The notes under the pieces were generated by a model. It saw only the letters and a list, made by a program, of their open reading frames with translations. It did not search any database and was not told where the DNA came from. Of a stretch of 64,000 nt of DNA, positions 23,294-35,039 are shown in pieces (within the stretch, counting starts at the first letter, position 1; every line of letters begins with the position of its first letter). The position numbers were made by a program, and so were the translations under genes. This DNA comes from Gerris lacustris. Its lineage: Eukaryota > Arthropoda > Insecta > Hemiptera > Gerridae. Where the stretch lies: positions 74,763,144 through 74,827,143 of the forward strand of contig OX578276.1 of assembly GCA_951217055.1 (NCBI GenBank). Reading direction: 5' to 3'.

Positions 23294-23457
23294 AGCCTAG
23301 TTTGCACGGGTCGAGTATTTTAGTAGAGTAGTTTAGTAATTTAGTACTCGACTCGTTTGGACACTTTGTTTATTACTAAATTTATATACTCGACACTGAC
23401 TAAATTACTCGACCGCGGCTACTAATACTAGATTACTCGACCCGTGCAAACTAGGCT
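23294..23457. mobile_element. 164-bp MITE with 24-bp perfect TIRs and TCA duplication
   Basis: The left end AGCCTAGTTTGCACGGGTC (TIR 23294-23317) is the exact reverse complement of the right end 23434-23457. A TCA trinucleotide flanks both sides (23291-23293 and 23458-23460), fitting a 3-bp target-site duplication. Three-base duplications and TIRs of this length are typical of PIF/Harbinger-type elements, so I infer that superfamily. The interior (about 116 bases) repeats TACTCGAC words and has no open frame. Confidence 0.8.
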
Positions 23458-23850
23458 TCAATCACACACACGTTTATAAATATGAAATTTTATTATTATT
23501 TCTTATTGTTTGAGCTAAAAAACACTACTTATTAATCCAAATGATATCAATATGCACACTCAGTATAAGATTGTGTACCGTTGTAAAGATCGTAAGAAAC
23601 CTTTTTCTTTTAAATTTATGTAAGAGAATAAACTTGAACTTTGAACAACTTTGAAAAAAATACAGAGTACATAAACAGAGAGAAATATGGAAAGAGGATG
23701 AAATATATGCAATTTTGTCAACTGTTTCAAGGAACATCTTAACTCTTGACAAATGTTTAGACAATTATATCTAGTCCATAATTATGTAAGATAGAAAAAA
23801 TTAACTTTGTATATCTAGTAGATATCAGTTAGTTGCAAAAGAAAATAGAC

Positions 23851-25036
23851 TGCCAATTAGTGTGGCACATAGCTTCCTCGCATCCTATCCACGTACTTTA
23901 TTGATTTTATGCTTTTACAAACCATTATTGTCTAAAAAAAAAAAAAAGAAAAGAAAAACTTTTTTTTTTAATTTTACCCCCTCAAAACTAGAAATAACAC
24001 AAAATAGAACGTAACAAAATTTAATCTACCTACTTACTATTCAAGAGCTTTCCAACGATAATCATATTATAAAAGATTAACTTTGACATTTGTACCCCTG
24101 TACTGAAAAAGTTTACTCTCATGTTCTCAGCAAATAGGATGAACTAATAAAATATAATATAACCAATTTAAAAAGCATTAGTGTAAGATTCGAGCGCCTC
24201 ACTCAGAGATAAAATCGGTCAACTATAAACTATGCCCATTCTAAGACAAAAAGGAAAAAAATACCAAAATTATCACCATCTAAGGTACAGCCGATGATGA
24301 TACGACAAAAAGTCATAGGACCAAAGTTGTAGATCTTATAAAATCAGTCACCACTTGTGCTATCCATTTTCTAATACGACTTACCGTTTAGCCGCAATAA
24401 GCCCCCAAACCAGCTTAAAAATCAAGTCACCCATTTTTATTTTTTTAAGGGGGGAAGGAGGGGGAAAAGTGAACTTTGTATAATTATTTTGGTTCACAAT
24501 ATGTACGTTGCCCGTCGAATGGCGCAAACCACAAATCTCTAGCTCTTCTGGAAGTGGGTTAACATTCATATCAGTCAGTGAGTCAGTTAGCCATGAGGCT
24601 CTATAGTACATAGACATATTAATTTAGCACGATTTATAGTGCGCAGACGGATGAAATTAGGCAGGTGCTATCTGCAGACTACTTTCGACAAACCATAAAA
24701 ATCAGATGATTACTTTTAAAGATATAGCTGTAAATAAATGTATGTTTGTGAGCATGTGGAAGATAAAAAAATAAGCGCAGAAGGTTGAAATTTATATGGG
24801 ACCAACAATGGGCTAAGTATTACCTACTACCAAAATTCCATTAAAATCGGACAAGTAGTTTTTAAGATGTGGTGGTTCGCAAAAATTGAGCGACAGACCG
24901 ACAGACACAAACACGGGACCAAAAATGTTCCCTGATGTCTGAAACGGATTTCTATCTTGGAATTTTTGAAGTCGGAGATTTAAAATATTTTCGTGCTTCA
25001 AAACGATCACTTAGCTTCCGGTACCTTCGTTAAGCT
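23851..25036 (+). repeat. Dispersed repeat family A, + strand copy interrupted by another repeat
   Basis: The left part (GCCAATTAGTGTGGCACATA, 23853 on) matches 62430 and 60090. The right part (GCGCAGACGG at about 24650, TATGGGACCAACAATGGGC, AAAATTGAGCGACAGACCG, GGAATTTTTGAAGTCGG, TAGCTTCCGGTACCTTCG) matches the remaining family blocks. About 650 extra bases sit between them compared with the copy at 62430. They include a second copy of the 13.1-kb repeat (24173-24450), so that repeat probably inserted here. No gene. Confidence 0.75.
24173..24450 (+). repeat. Dispersed repeat, copy 2 (as at 13.1 kb)
   Basis: Shares AGCATTAGTGTAAG-type start, AAATCGGTCAAC, AGTCATAGGACCAAAGT, GTAGATCTTATAAAA, ACGACTTACCGTTTA and terminal TTTTTTTAAGGGGGG with 13143-13435 in the same order and orientation. 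It lies inside a family A copy, so it is probably the younger of the two. Confidence 0.7.
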
Positions 25037-25384
25037 CGGACGCGGGAAACTTTGTAACTTTTTTCTCTACAAATAATTCCAAATGGTGGCAGATACAAAG
25101 TTGAAATATGAATAAATTATTTATCTTATAGAAAGTTATGAGTGTGAATTTCAGCTCATTCGGCAAATTCCGAAATTATTTAGCGTTAAAGTTTCAAAGA
25201 TCAAAAGTAGACAGTTTTAAAATTGCGGCAGATATCAAAACGAAATTCAGGGGAAACATTTGTCTTACATTAGAGCTAATTTTTAGTGCAATCAGAACAT
25301 GTATCGATTATTGCTGACCCAGGAAACTTCAGATAAAGTATTTTTTTGCCACTGAACCGGACTACAAACATAAATACATCGAAA

Positions 25385-25860
25385 ATACCATAATTATAAA
25401 AAAAAACTTATATTGTCAATAAAAACTAAAATAATATTTTTTTCGAAAATTCCAAAATGTGGTATCTTTACTTTTGGTCGAAGAATGTTCAGGATTTTTG
25501 GCACTTCATATAAGCGAGATAGAGGGGGGGGGGACAATTTTCCCACTCACTTTAAACTCGTCTACGCTAGCCCTATCCAAGCTTATAACCAAAAATTATA
25601 TATTTTTGTAATCAGCTCAACGTACCCTTTCATATGATACCACACACGGTGCCGAAAAAAAAAATAATAACCCTTAAGTTTTCAAACCCTAATTTTTTTG
25701 AAAAATATTTGTTTAAGTCGCTATATTTTTAAAATGTGTGGGTAGGTACAAGATGCATATATATACCAAATTTCAAAGTGGTCGGACAAAAGGTGTAGCC
25801 GTGAGAGCAGGCGACAGACGGACGGACGGACGGACCCACGATGGAAAATATAAGGGTCCT
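25385..25860 (+). repeat. Dispersed repeat with GACG-rich end
   Basis: It includes TATATATTTTTGTAATC followed by CCCTTTCATATGATACC (25590-25640), the module also seen at 14.34, 14.70, 39.05 and 39.55 kb. A run of GACG/GACA units (25812-25835) follows, then ATATAAGGGTCCTTGG. Words of this kind (ACAGACGGACGG... TATAAGGGTCC) are common in insect interspersed repeats. This is an old copy without open frame. Confidence 0.55.
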
Positions 25861-28015
25861 TGGTTTTACCTACTAATGTATAGGTGTAATTAGTAGGTGG
25901 GTATTCATAATTTATAGGTATACGTTATTTTTCTATTCAATACAGGTAGTGTATAGTTTTTGTATACGAGCACGAGCGTGTTGTTGGTTACAACGTATCG
26001 TGGCCTTGGATAGACTAAACGTAATTATTAGGAGAGTCGAATTATAAAAACGTATTCATCAAATAGCAATAAATAATTTGAACTATTTTGACAATAGAAA
26101 ATATAGATTAAACATAGTAATCGAAATAGGTAAGAAGAAAAATAAATAATAGCTAGATGTCTCAGGTGCGAGTAAGAGGGGTTATTATATCACTAGTTAC
26201 AAATTCAAATAAAATATATGTACATATTACTAAATGGTTGACGGAGCCAAGGAAACCGGGCGTTAGTAAGAGTTGATGTAGGTCAAAAAGAAAACAATGC
26301 AATACTGAGCGACTTCATTAAGATTCATAAATAGATTTCCCTTTGCTCCTCCTCTTTTAATTTAGAGGACGGAGTTGTTGTAATTTATTATATCACATTC
26401 TAAATTATCGAAGCTTTTAATTTTATAAGGGGGGAAAATTCTCGAAACTTCTTTAGCTAATAATAAGCCGAATTATTTTGTCGTTTTCTGGCGCAATTAA
26501 AAACCATGTAAAACCTGACCATTTTCCAATTTCACGATTAAAAGAAAACATAATTTGTGGTCACTAGGTATAATAAATGTGAGAGTTATAAATTTAGAAT
26601 ACATTATACTATTAGGTTTACAAGAAACAGTAATTTAAATGTAAGAACACTAGATTTAGTTGTCATTTAAACACAAGTAAGCCGTAAGCCTCATTATAGA
26701 AACAAGCTACATACTAGTATAATATTTTAGTAAAAAAAAAAACAATACTTCATAGAATTGAAAGTCAGTCACATTTTTAGCTCTATAAAATTAATAATAA
26801 TTCGTATCTCTGGTTTAAATCGAATTATTCAAGCTTCAATTTTACATTTTTAACGAAAGAATACACATTCAATTTTATAATTAAAAAACATTTGAAAGAA
26901 AAAAGCAATAAAATGGAAGCAGCTAAGGCTTAAAGAACAGCTTTCAGATTTTAATTAATATAATCATCAGGAGACCTATATCAAACACAAGCTAAAGAGG
27001 GCTAATTACTTAATCTTGTCAACATCTTGTTTAAGCACCTCAGTTTTGACAATTATTTTTATAATCAAAAGTAGGGTTCCTTGAAATAGTTAACACCAAC
27101 ATTCAGGCTTTTAGGAAATATAAAATAGATTTTAGTTCAGTTTTAACAAAGCTCATAATAAAAACAATATAATAGGCCAAGTATGAAAATATCCAAGTAG
27201 ACCAGTAGAAAAATACCCCAATAAAAAGGATATTTTTCAAGATTTAAACTTCTCCTAAAAATAAACCCTCAAAGCTAACCTTAAGTCCATTTCTTTTTTT
27301 TTTTTTTTTATTACATCACTAAAAGAAAAATAACAGTTAGAGATTAACTATATTTGACTAACTTTATATATCAAATATATACGAATAATGATCTTTTAGG
27401 GGTATCATGTCTTATTATTCACTCATTCTAAAGAACCATCGAGAAATAAAAAATTGTTAGTTACTGTCACAAAATGCAAAAGTAAACGCTATTTCAATTG
27501 CACCTAAAAATTAAAATATTGCGATTTCTTGTGAAACCACACCTACAAATAGATTTAATTGCAGTGTTAGTTAAAGAAAAATGTTTAGAGAAAGCTAAGG
27601 CAGTGGTTTTGTCTTTGAAATGTGACTGTGTTGTGGAGGCCTTGCTCTCGAGTAACATGTAGTCAAAGCATTCCTAGAATACACAGTCAGGTCATGGGGA
27701 CTAGCAGGCCGTAAGAAAAACGCATGATATGCATTCACCTTAGTACCAACTCAGCACTCTAGCCAACTCACTTACTCGCACTTTCATCTCTTAAATATTC
27801 CAGTTATAAATATATAAGCACTAATAAGACTAATAACTAATAATGGTAACCCTACATATTATACGTATTCCTTCTTATTATAGAAAAGGGAAATCATTGA
27901 CTTATTCATATACGTGTATATTGGTTTTGATTCTTTTTTTATGGGTTATCTTTTTATAGGTCTATAATACAACGTAGCTCGCGAACAAGTAAATAAATCA
28001 TACATATCGTAATAG
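25861..28015. other. AT-rich non-coding DNA
   Basis: No gene is recognised. There are A/T runs near 26732 and 27292-27309. A slightly GC-richer segment at about 27600-27720 has no distinctive motif cluster or frame. Confidence 0.5.
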
Positions 28016-28020
28016 TACAT

Positions 28021-28140
28021 TACGCGTCGAGTGCGAAAAGTAGCATTTTGCATGCGAGTGTGGAGTTTGCACCCGAGCGATAGCGAGGGTAGTAAAACCA
28101 CACGAGCAATGCAAAATGCCGTTTTCGCACGAGTTGCGTA
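28021..28140. repeat. Imperfect 120-bp palindrome
   Basis: The left arm (28021-28063) TACGCGTCGAGTGCGAAAAG... pairs with the right arm (28098-28140) ...CGTTTTCGCACGAGTTGCGTA with a few mismatches, and shares GCATTTTGCAT and GTGTGG inside. The loop holds a second hairpin, ACCCGAGCGATAGCGAGGGT (28071-28090). Much more GC- and CpG-rich than its surroundings. Short non-coding palindromes of this style occur as dispersed insect repeats. The 70-codon minus-strand frame through it is incidental. Confidence 0.75.
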
Positions 28141-28426
28141 CCGTACTTTATCTACCATAGTTAGATTTAAATAATAAATACAGAAAAAAATAAACTTGCT
28201 GTATGTAAGTTCGTATTTCTTCTCTTGATAAAGATGGCATTAATCTTGAGTAGTATTTTTTGCCGAATTAATTATTTCTGGAGGATTATTATTCTCTACA
28301 TTTTCGTCCAAGCCACTTGATTCATTCATTTTTTTCACTAAAAACTCGATATAAACAGTTACTTTAATAAAATAATAGCAAATTAGTTTTGTTCAATGTA
28401 AACAAACTCGCTAATCGTGCGTAAAG

Positions 28427-28482
28427 CTGAAGAATTCCTCTTCTTTACCGCGCTAGCGTGGTAAAGAAGAGGAATTCTTCAG
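28427..28482. other. 56-bp near-perfect palindrome
   Basis: 26-base arms CTGAAGAATTCCTCTTCTTT... (28427-28452) and their reverse complement (28457-28482) differ at one position and enclose CTAG. The central TTCTTTACCGCG/CGTGGTAAAGAA resembles the second hairpin of the 20.5-kb element (TTCTTTACC.../...GGTAAAGAA), suggesting a shared repeat module. Confidence 0.85.
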
Positions 28483-30290
28483 AACTATGAGACGTGCATG
28501 CGCAATGAATACAAGTACGTAAATAATCACTTTCTACGCATCTAAACAGAGATATAATGTTTATATTTCGTATCAATCGTAGATAAATATATTATAAACA
28601 TAGTATATATCATACATTCCGTATGCCCGTCCTTCATTTTAATGCAATCGTGCAAATTTGACATAATTGGCATTAAAATATTTCAAACGACACAGAACTC
28701 TAACGATGCAACTAAGGTTTGCCAACCTATCCAGGTTTGACTTATAGCCTAAGATTAAATTGAAATATGAAAGGTAAAATGACCAGTCTCAACTAGTCGT
28801 TTAATGGATCCACGAATATCTTAAGAATTTTATTTAAATATTGCCTATATGTATTACTCTATGTATATATATTGCTATATGTATTTTCCCGACACATTTT
28901 AAACGAAACACCACGTATATTAAGTCGTTAAAAATCTCATAAAATACATTTTCATTTTTTAAAAAAATATTGAAATTTTAAGAGTTAGTTATAATTTACG
29001 TGATAAGCAAATGAGCAGCGAAACCCAGCAAAATAAATACAACAAACTACCTTTAAAATAAAAAAAAAAGATAAATACATATTCTAAAAATCTAAAAATA
29101 ATGCCCATTTTCTCATTAAATCTCAAAAATAAATTATACGAGGAATGGAATTAACATTTAATGTGTTTATTTTTTTAAAAGCACAACTGCAATAACATTT
29201 TCAAATTTGCAATCGTAAAACTTCCAGTATGACAACATCCAATTAATAATTAGATTACTTGAAATAAATCCATTTTAGTAATTTATAAGTTGACTAACTG
29301 TGTAGATAACCAGTTTATTATTAAAACTACACCCTCGCAGACAGTCCAGGACCATTCTTTTTCATTTTATATTTTTCTTTGTCCCAAGTCGAAGAACTGC
29401 AGGCATCACAAACCGGTTAGAGTTAAGCTTGACGAAGCCTAACTATAAAAATATTATCTCAAAGAGAAGCGACAAAACTACGGTGTATTCTATTAGCCCG
29501 ATGTAGAACGGTCAACAGGTTGTTCGGAATTTATTTAATTTGAAATTAATTCTATGTAAGAGTAAGATAGGAGAAATGTTACAATAAAAGCTCGTGTAAA
29601 ATGCAGGGTGGATAAAACACTCATAATTTAACATTTCTTTACTTCTCTAAATATTATATCGAAAGGGAAGATCTGCATTTTTAATTTGACAGACTCAGAA
29701 GCCGGCTTTTCAAGCAAAACGAAGTCTATGTAGGTACGAAAACGCATTTTTCCCTTTTGTTTTTATTTATATTCTTCATAGAAATAAATAATCTGTCCAT
29801 CTTCCAGAAACAAAAATCTTCTTAGAGAAGATCATTAGGTGTGCGGGAGTTTTTTTTTATCAAGCCAAATAATAAATTCTTTGTCAGATTTATTAATTTC
29901 CAAGTTATAAAACAAAAAATCACCAGAAATAAAGTCATTCTTATTTGTTACAAAATCTTTGTTTGACATTTTTTTTTATATTGTAATAATAAAAAAAGTT
30001 TAAATGAATTGTACCAGGAGTAAATGACCAAAGCAGACACACAGAAAGTATCGAAATAAATAAATTTTTAATTAGACAAATAGTTTACTGATAAAAGAGT
30101 TCAATCTCTTATAAAATATTATAAGAGATTAAATTGTCTTAAATATAAATCATTATTTTTTCGTTACAAATTAATAGAAAGATAATTCAAAGTTACGAGG
30201 AAAAAGTTGGAAGAGGAGAAAGAGCGCATGATGTAAAGAAGTTCTAAGTCAAGATGAAAGACCTATATATCAATTAACGAACTCTCATTA
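28483..30290. other. AT-rich non-coding DNA
   Basis: No gene is seen. AATCTCTTATA (30103-30113) pairs with TATAAGAGATT (30120-30130) over 6 bases. An exact AACCGGTT at 29411-29418 is the Grainyhead-type site, but a single match has little weight. Confidence 0.5.
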
Positions 30291-30299
30291 AGGTCATTA

Positions 30300-30640
30300 T
30301 CTAAAGGAGCTGATGTAGTACGTTCCGCGTTACTACCTGGGTTTCGGATCACGTCCGGGGTAAACGCATCACAGCCGGCTTAAAATTAAGACGTTTCGAA
30401 AAGTAACTGGAAACCCATCAAACAGATGATTGGGTCCCGACCGCCCAAAGAACACATCACAGCAATAATTGGACGCCCGACAGAAATACTCGGTTCAGAG
30501 GATGAACTATTTATCAAGAGTTAACAATCACTTTGGGGGAACAGCCCCGGGGTTAATTGATAGGCAACAAGCCGGGGAGCGGCCTGCGCCGGCTACCGGT
30601 AATTGATTGGCACAAGAATGAGAGCGGACTTAGGCAAAGA
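30300..30640. promoter_or_regulatory. GC-richer island with repeated homeodomain-like motif, candidate enhancer
   Basis: An abrupt composition island. GGTTAATTGATAGGCAACAAG (about 30551-30571) and CGGTAATTGATTGGCACAAG (30597-30616) are diverged direct repeats. Each combines a TAATTGAT homeodomain-type core with a GGCA(A)CA block, and between them lies GCCGGGGAGCGGCC-type sequence. There is no splice-bounded frame or TIR. A cis-regulatory module is the best guess. An unrecognised repeat remains possible. Confidence 0.3.
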
Positions 30641-31794
30641 GATGAATTCTCAAGGAGCTGGATCTGGTTGACTTATAAGCGATTCTGGCCAAACATTAGA
30701 TGGAATATAAACGTCTACTAATGTCTTACGACCCAAATATACAAAGGTGGTTCAAGTAAACCAGAAACAGCTATACTAAACCGGTAATCCCTTAAACTGG
30801 TAAAAAAACAATTTAACAATAATCAAAGACTTGCAGCCGAGTATCTTTTTAAATTCAAATATATTCTATAAATGTATATAAATATTAAATTTGTGTAGAA
30901 AATAAAAAAAAATCATATACATTATTAAAATAAAATAATAACGACGATTATTGGTAGAAAACTAAACTCATATTAACAAAGTTAAAAGAGAATGATAAAT
31001 TAATTCTAATGTGAGGATACAAGATATAACCCCTTCAAACAAATGTATTCAAACGTCACCCATAAAATTAACTATATGAAATAATTTGCACTGCGGTCAC
31101 AGTTTTAGAAGTATTGTAAATCTAATTATTTACTGAAGCAGTATTGCAAGACTACTGTCACAACAACTAGTTTATATTCAGAATGGAGCAGAACCTTGGT
31201 TATGTATACCAAGTAAATATTAAGATAATTTTAATGCATCTGTCAAAATGCCCGAACGAAGTAAAAGAGGCGTGGACACTCGGAATAATTAATAGCTACG
31301 CCATTGATCTACTCTACTCAAACCTTTCATATCCCATTATCATAACCACCATATTATTATTACATGATTTTTTTCTTTTCTCCTTTTATCTTTGAGTATT
31401 GAGAATAAGAACGAACTAACTCATTTAAACGGATGCGTTTTCAATTTCAATCAATTAGTTCCAGTAAAGGAAAATATAATCAGTATACCTGTCAATCAAT
31501 AACGTCGAATGCTCTCTTCATTATTGTGAAAAAAGAAAAAAAATCATTAAGAAATCAAAAAGGCATTTCTCCAGAATCGTCCTTTGACGTTTACAGTTAA
31601 AACTCGAGTTATAATAACTTAATATTTTTTTCAATCAACATAAATGAATAATGGAGAGTGCTGGACGCGAAGCTGATATACATCTTACTCCAGGAATTTT
31701 GACTAATAACGTATTAGTCAAGTAGGTAATTTGTTTTAGGAGGCATTCTGTAGAAGGGTATTTAAATTTTAATTTTAAGGTCTAACTTGTTTAG
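30641..31794. other. AT-rich non-coding DNA
   Basis: No gene is recognised. A 70-codon frame at 31183-31395 lacks domain features and ends in a low-complexity hydrophobic tail. I treat it as chance. Confidence 0.45.
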
Positions 31795-31902
31795 AAAGGT
31801 TACAAAAAATATTGCTAACGTGGAAATTGAGTCGGTACATATTATAAATTAAAAGAAAGTCATCGACAGCGAATGCATTATAGCCTAAGACTCGCTGATA
31901 AC
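31795..31902 (+). repeat. Local direct duplication, copy 1
   Basis: AAATATTGCTAACGTGGAAATTGAGTCGG and the following ~80 bases (ACATATTATAAATTA, AGAAAGTC, GACAGCGAATGCATTATAGC, AAGACTCGCTGATAAC) recur at 32606-32709 with only a few changes. This copy has three extra bases (AAAGTCATCGACAG against AAAGTCGACAG). The copies are about 811 bases apart. The segment between is AT-rich with no LTR hallmarks. Confidence 0.9.
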
Positions 31903-32605
31903 TAATATTAAATAATTATTAACATTAACAAAATATCTAAAATTAAAATTACGCTGGATACAACATTATCACAGGATATAACCTTTAAAGAATTTTTATA
32001 AAATTAAGAGATAAAGAAACGTGACATCCCTTCCTAAAATAACTTATATAACTGATCGGATAATTTTTTAACAAAGATTAAGTTCGAGAAACAAATCAAT
32101 GTTGTAATCTAACAATCTAACATTAGTATTCAACAAGTCCAGAGTAAATAAGAACTACAGTAAGCTATAAAATGAAAATGAAGATAAGTCTGTGTTGTTA
32201 ACACAACAAATTAAATCACAATTCACAAAGGTGATATAGTCAATAACACCTCGCTCCAACTTACAACCATATACTAATTAATTTATTGCTTTAAAAACTT
32301 TTTGTTAACATATTTTAACATGGTTTTAAGCACAGATATATATTATTTTAAAAACTCATAATGTCTTTATTGTAATATAGATAAATAATAAATTGTTCAA
32401 AATTAAAATGTTTGCAACAGACTCTTATAAATCTAAAATCTTTGCCATGAGGCTAAGTGCGTTCTGAGAATATAAAAATTCCTGTAGAAGGATTTAAAGA
32501 AATGGTTTCATGTAAAGTACATTAAGTTAAAGTTTTATAGATCTCAATAAATAATACGTCATGACTAACTATATATTAAGGTACATAAGAGGGAGGGGGG
32601 GGTTT
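31903..32605. other. AT-rich DNA between the two direct copies
   Basis: No open frame, primer-binding site or polypurine tract is visible, so the flanking duplicates are unlikely to be LTRs. Confidence 0.5.
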
Positions 32606-32709
32606 AAGGTTACATAAAATATTGCTAACGTGGAAATTGAGTCGGTACATATTATAAATTAGAAGAAAGTCGACAGCGAATGCATTATAGCCAAAGACTC
32701 GCTGATAAC
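32606..32709 (+). repeat. Local direct duplication, copy 2
   Basis: Near-identical to 31795-31902. It ends at CGCTGATAACAGCG just before a long (TA)n tract, which may have provided the breakpoint for the duplication. Confidence 0.9.
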
Positions 32710-32714
32710 AGCGA

Positions 32715-32824
<110 letters not shown>

Positions 32825-33019
32825 CATGCACACTAGATTGAAATAAGAAACTTAAAACCTTAAACGTCCGCATGACAATAATTTTATTGAAACTTATTAG
32901 TTAATTAGTTGAATGCCTAAGATTAAATGCTAAAATAACGGGAATAATAATTCCGCATACCTCAAACCCCCTTCTTTTTTTCCCAAATGAAGATGGATAC
33001 GTTCATTTAGAGGGCATAT

Positions 33020-33280
33020 TAGAGAGTTATGCATATTGTAAGGGCTCGCGGTCTTTCTTCAAAACTAAGTCTTAATCTCATGAGTGCGTTGATTGGAGCG
33101 CGTCTAAAACTTTAACGATTAATCATCAAGGGTTGCATCATTAGGCCGCGGGCCTGCCTAATGCTCGCCGTCATTACCTACCCACCGCTTGCAATTAATT
33201 CGCTTCTACATCCAGCCACGTACCATTTCATAGCGCCTCTGTACCTAGCAACCACTTTAACCTAACGTATTACGCCGTTT
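33020..33280. promoter_or_regulatory. GC-richer island, possible conserved non-coding element
   Basis: Composition rises between AT-rich flanks. ATTAGGC-CGCGGGCCT-GCCTAAT (about 33140-33163) forms a hairpin. There is no long open frame or TIR. Regulatory role is a guess from composition. Confidence 0.2.
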
Positions 33281-33820
33281 AGCTACAACCATGTCAGACA
33301 TTTATTGAAACATATAAGAAGTCCGGGGTGATTCAACTTGATAAAATCTTCATACACACACACTGATGTAACATATTACTTTCTTTAATAAAAATAAGAA
33401 TACGCTGATTACAAAATTTCCCAATAAATTCAGTCAGTTCCTTTTTAGTGTTACAAAATCTACTGTCCAAAATGCTAACAAAAAAGTGTAAAAATATGTT
33501 TAATACAAGATTTGAATCAAGACATCGAGGAAAAAGGTGTAGTAATGAATAGGTTTTTTTTCTAAACAGTAAAATGACTTAATATACTGAGAGATTTTTT
33601 GTTACTATTTTAAGTATAAAATCGGTTTTAAATTTCGATCCCCACAATTCATCAAATCTTAAACTACCAAGATGATTTGCTTTTATTACGATTTCAGACA
33701 GAAAGAAAAAAATACCTTCATATTAGTATCGAATGTAGCGAGGGCCAGGATTGCTGGCAACTCGGCGTGATTTAAAACCGAATATGTACTTTATAAGGTC
33801 TCTCTTTTTTTCGTTATTTT
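33281..33820. other. AT-rich non-coding DNA
   Basis: Nothing distinctive seen. Confidence 0.5.
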
Positions 33821-33824
33821 TTAG

Positions 33825-34275
33825 TTCAGTCCAAGTGCGAGGTCTAAACAGAGAAATAGCAGAGACGAAATTAGAGGGGAAAGCGCGGCCCCTCGAGCTC
33901 TTAAAGCAGAATAAATTTTGAGTACGAAATGATAAATCAGGAGGGGGAGGAGCGAGAGCGGCCTACTAAGGCTAAGAGGTCGGACACCAGATGTGCGGGG
34001 GAGGGCAAATAAACAGGTCCTAGACACGAGATTAGCAAGTCGTTTCCTACTTTTAGGAAGATTAGAGAAGTATCAGACTGGAGGATTCGAGCGGGGGCGG
34101 GAATAGGAGGCGGGATGAGACAACAGGTGTTGGGGAGACGGTAAAACCGTGGAGATGGCGAGGAGCGTGATTACTGTGGCGGCGCTGGGGCCTAGGTCAC
34201 GGGCGGGGAATGCTCCCGCGGCCCGGGTCTCCTCTCCAACCTGGGACACCGTATAGTCCACTCAGGACCACTAGC
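33825..34275. promoter_or_regulatory. GC- and CpG-rich island
   Basis: The most GC-rich part of the window, especially 34080-34260, with strings such as GCTCCCGCGGCCCGGG (34212-34227) and a nuclear-receptor-like TAGGTCA at 34193-34199. Purine-rich on the + strand in its first half, which explains open frames on the minus strand (33821-34027, 34073-34261) that resemble no protein. A promoter or CpG-rich enhancer is possible. A transcribed exon cannot be excluded. Confidence 0.3.
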
Positions 34276-35030
34276 TCCCAGCCACCCACTCAACTAAACT
34301 TAAATACTATCTACTCGGCCTCTTCCACGTCCTAACCGCTCTTCTCCTATTAGACCCGCTTCACTTCCACTAATAATCCACTCTTCCTTATAACATCTTA
34401 AAAAAATCATAATTTAAACTAACTAAAACTTAATAATTAAGAGAGCGAAATTCAATTTAAACTACTTTTTAATCACAGGCCTTATATACTAAAATAAAAG
34501 ATGGAAGATTATACCGGTCAGGGTACACAAGAGATAAATGAAAAATACATAAATAGAAAGAATTAAAACCCAAGGAATGGAGAAAATGGTTGCATAACAA
34601 AATTATGTTTAATTCCAGGTCTTTCATAAAATTAATGCTAATGAATAATAATTAATTATATTATTGTCAAAAACTTAATGAGCTAACAGAGGGGAGCGTC
34701 AATCCTCTACTTGCACTATAAATATTTACAAAGATGCCACGTGCCGTAATGATTTATAATTAACTTTACTGAACCTAAAATAGTACTAAGAAATTCTACT
34801 TTTCTGTGAATAGGCTGATCACTTTCGTGATTAGTAGTTCAGGTTTGAAGCTTTATGAAAGAAAATAATATTTTATTATATAATTTGATTATGATGAACA
34901 TATCCACATGTCTGGTAGAAGGAAAAAGTGAGATCAAAACTAAAAGAAGAGGTTAAGATTAGAATTTTTAAAAAAACAAACAATAGAAACAGAAATAATT
35001 AAAGAAAGGAGGAGGAGATTCAAGATGATG
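34276..35030. other. AT-rich non-coding DNA
   Basis: No gene. The first 100 bases are pyrimidine-rich, and the rest shows no repeats or structure. Confidence 0.5.
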
Positions 35031-35039
35031 TGGAGAGGA

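Noticed and set aside
31795..32709. Direct copies considered as LTRs of a small retroelement
   Set aside because: No TG...CA ends, primer-binding site, polypurine tract or coding remnants, and the copies lack a target duplication.
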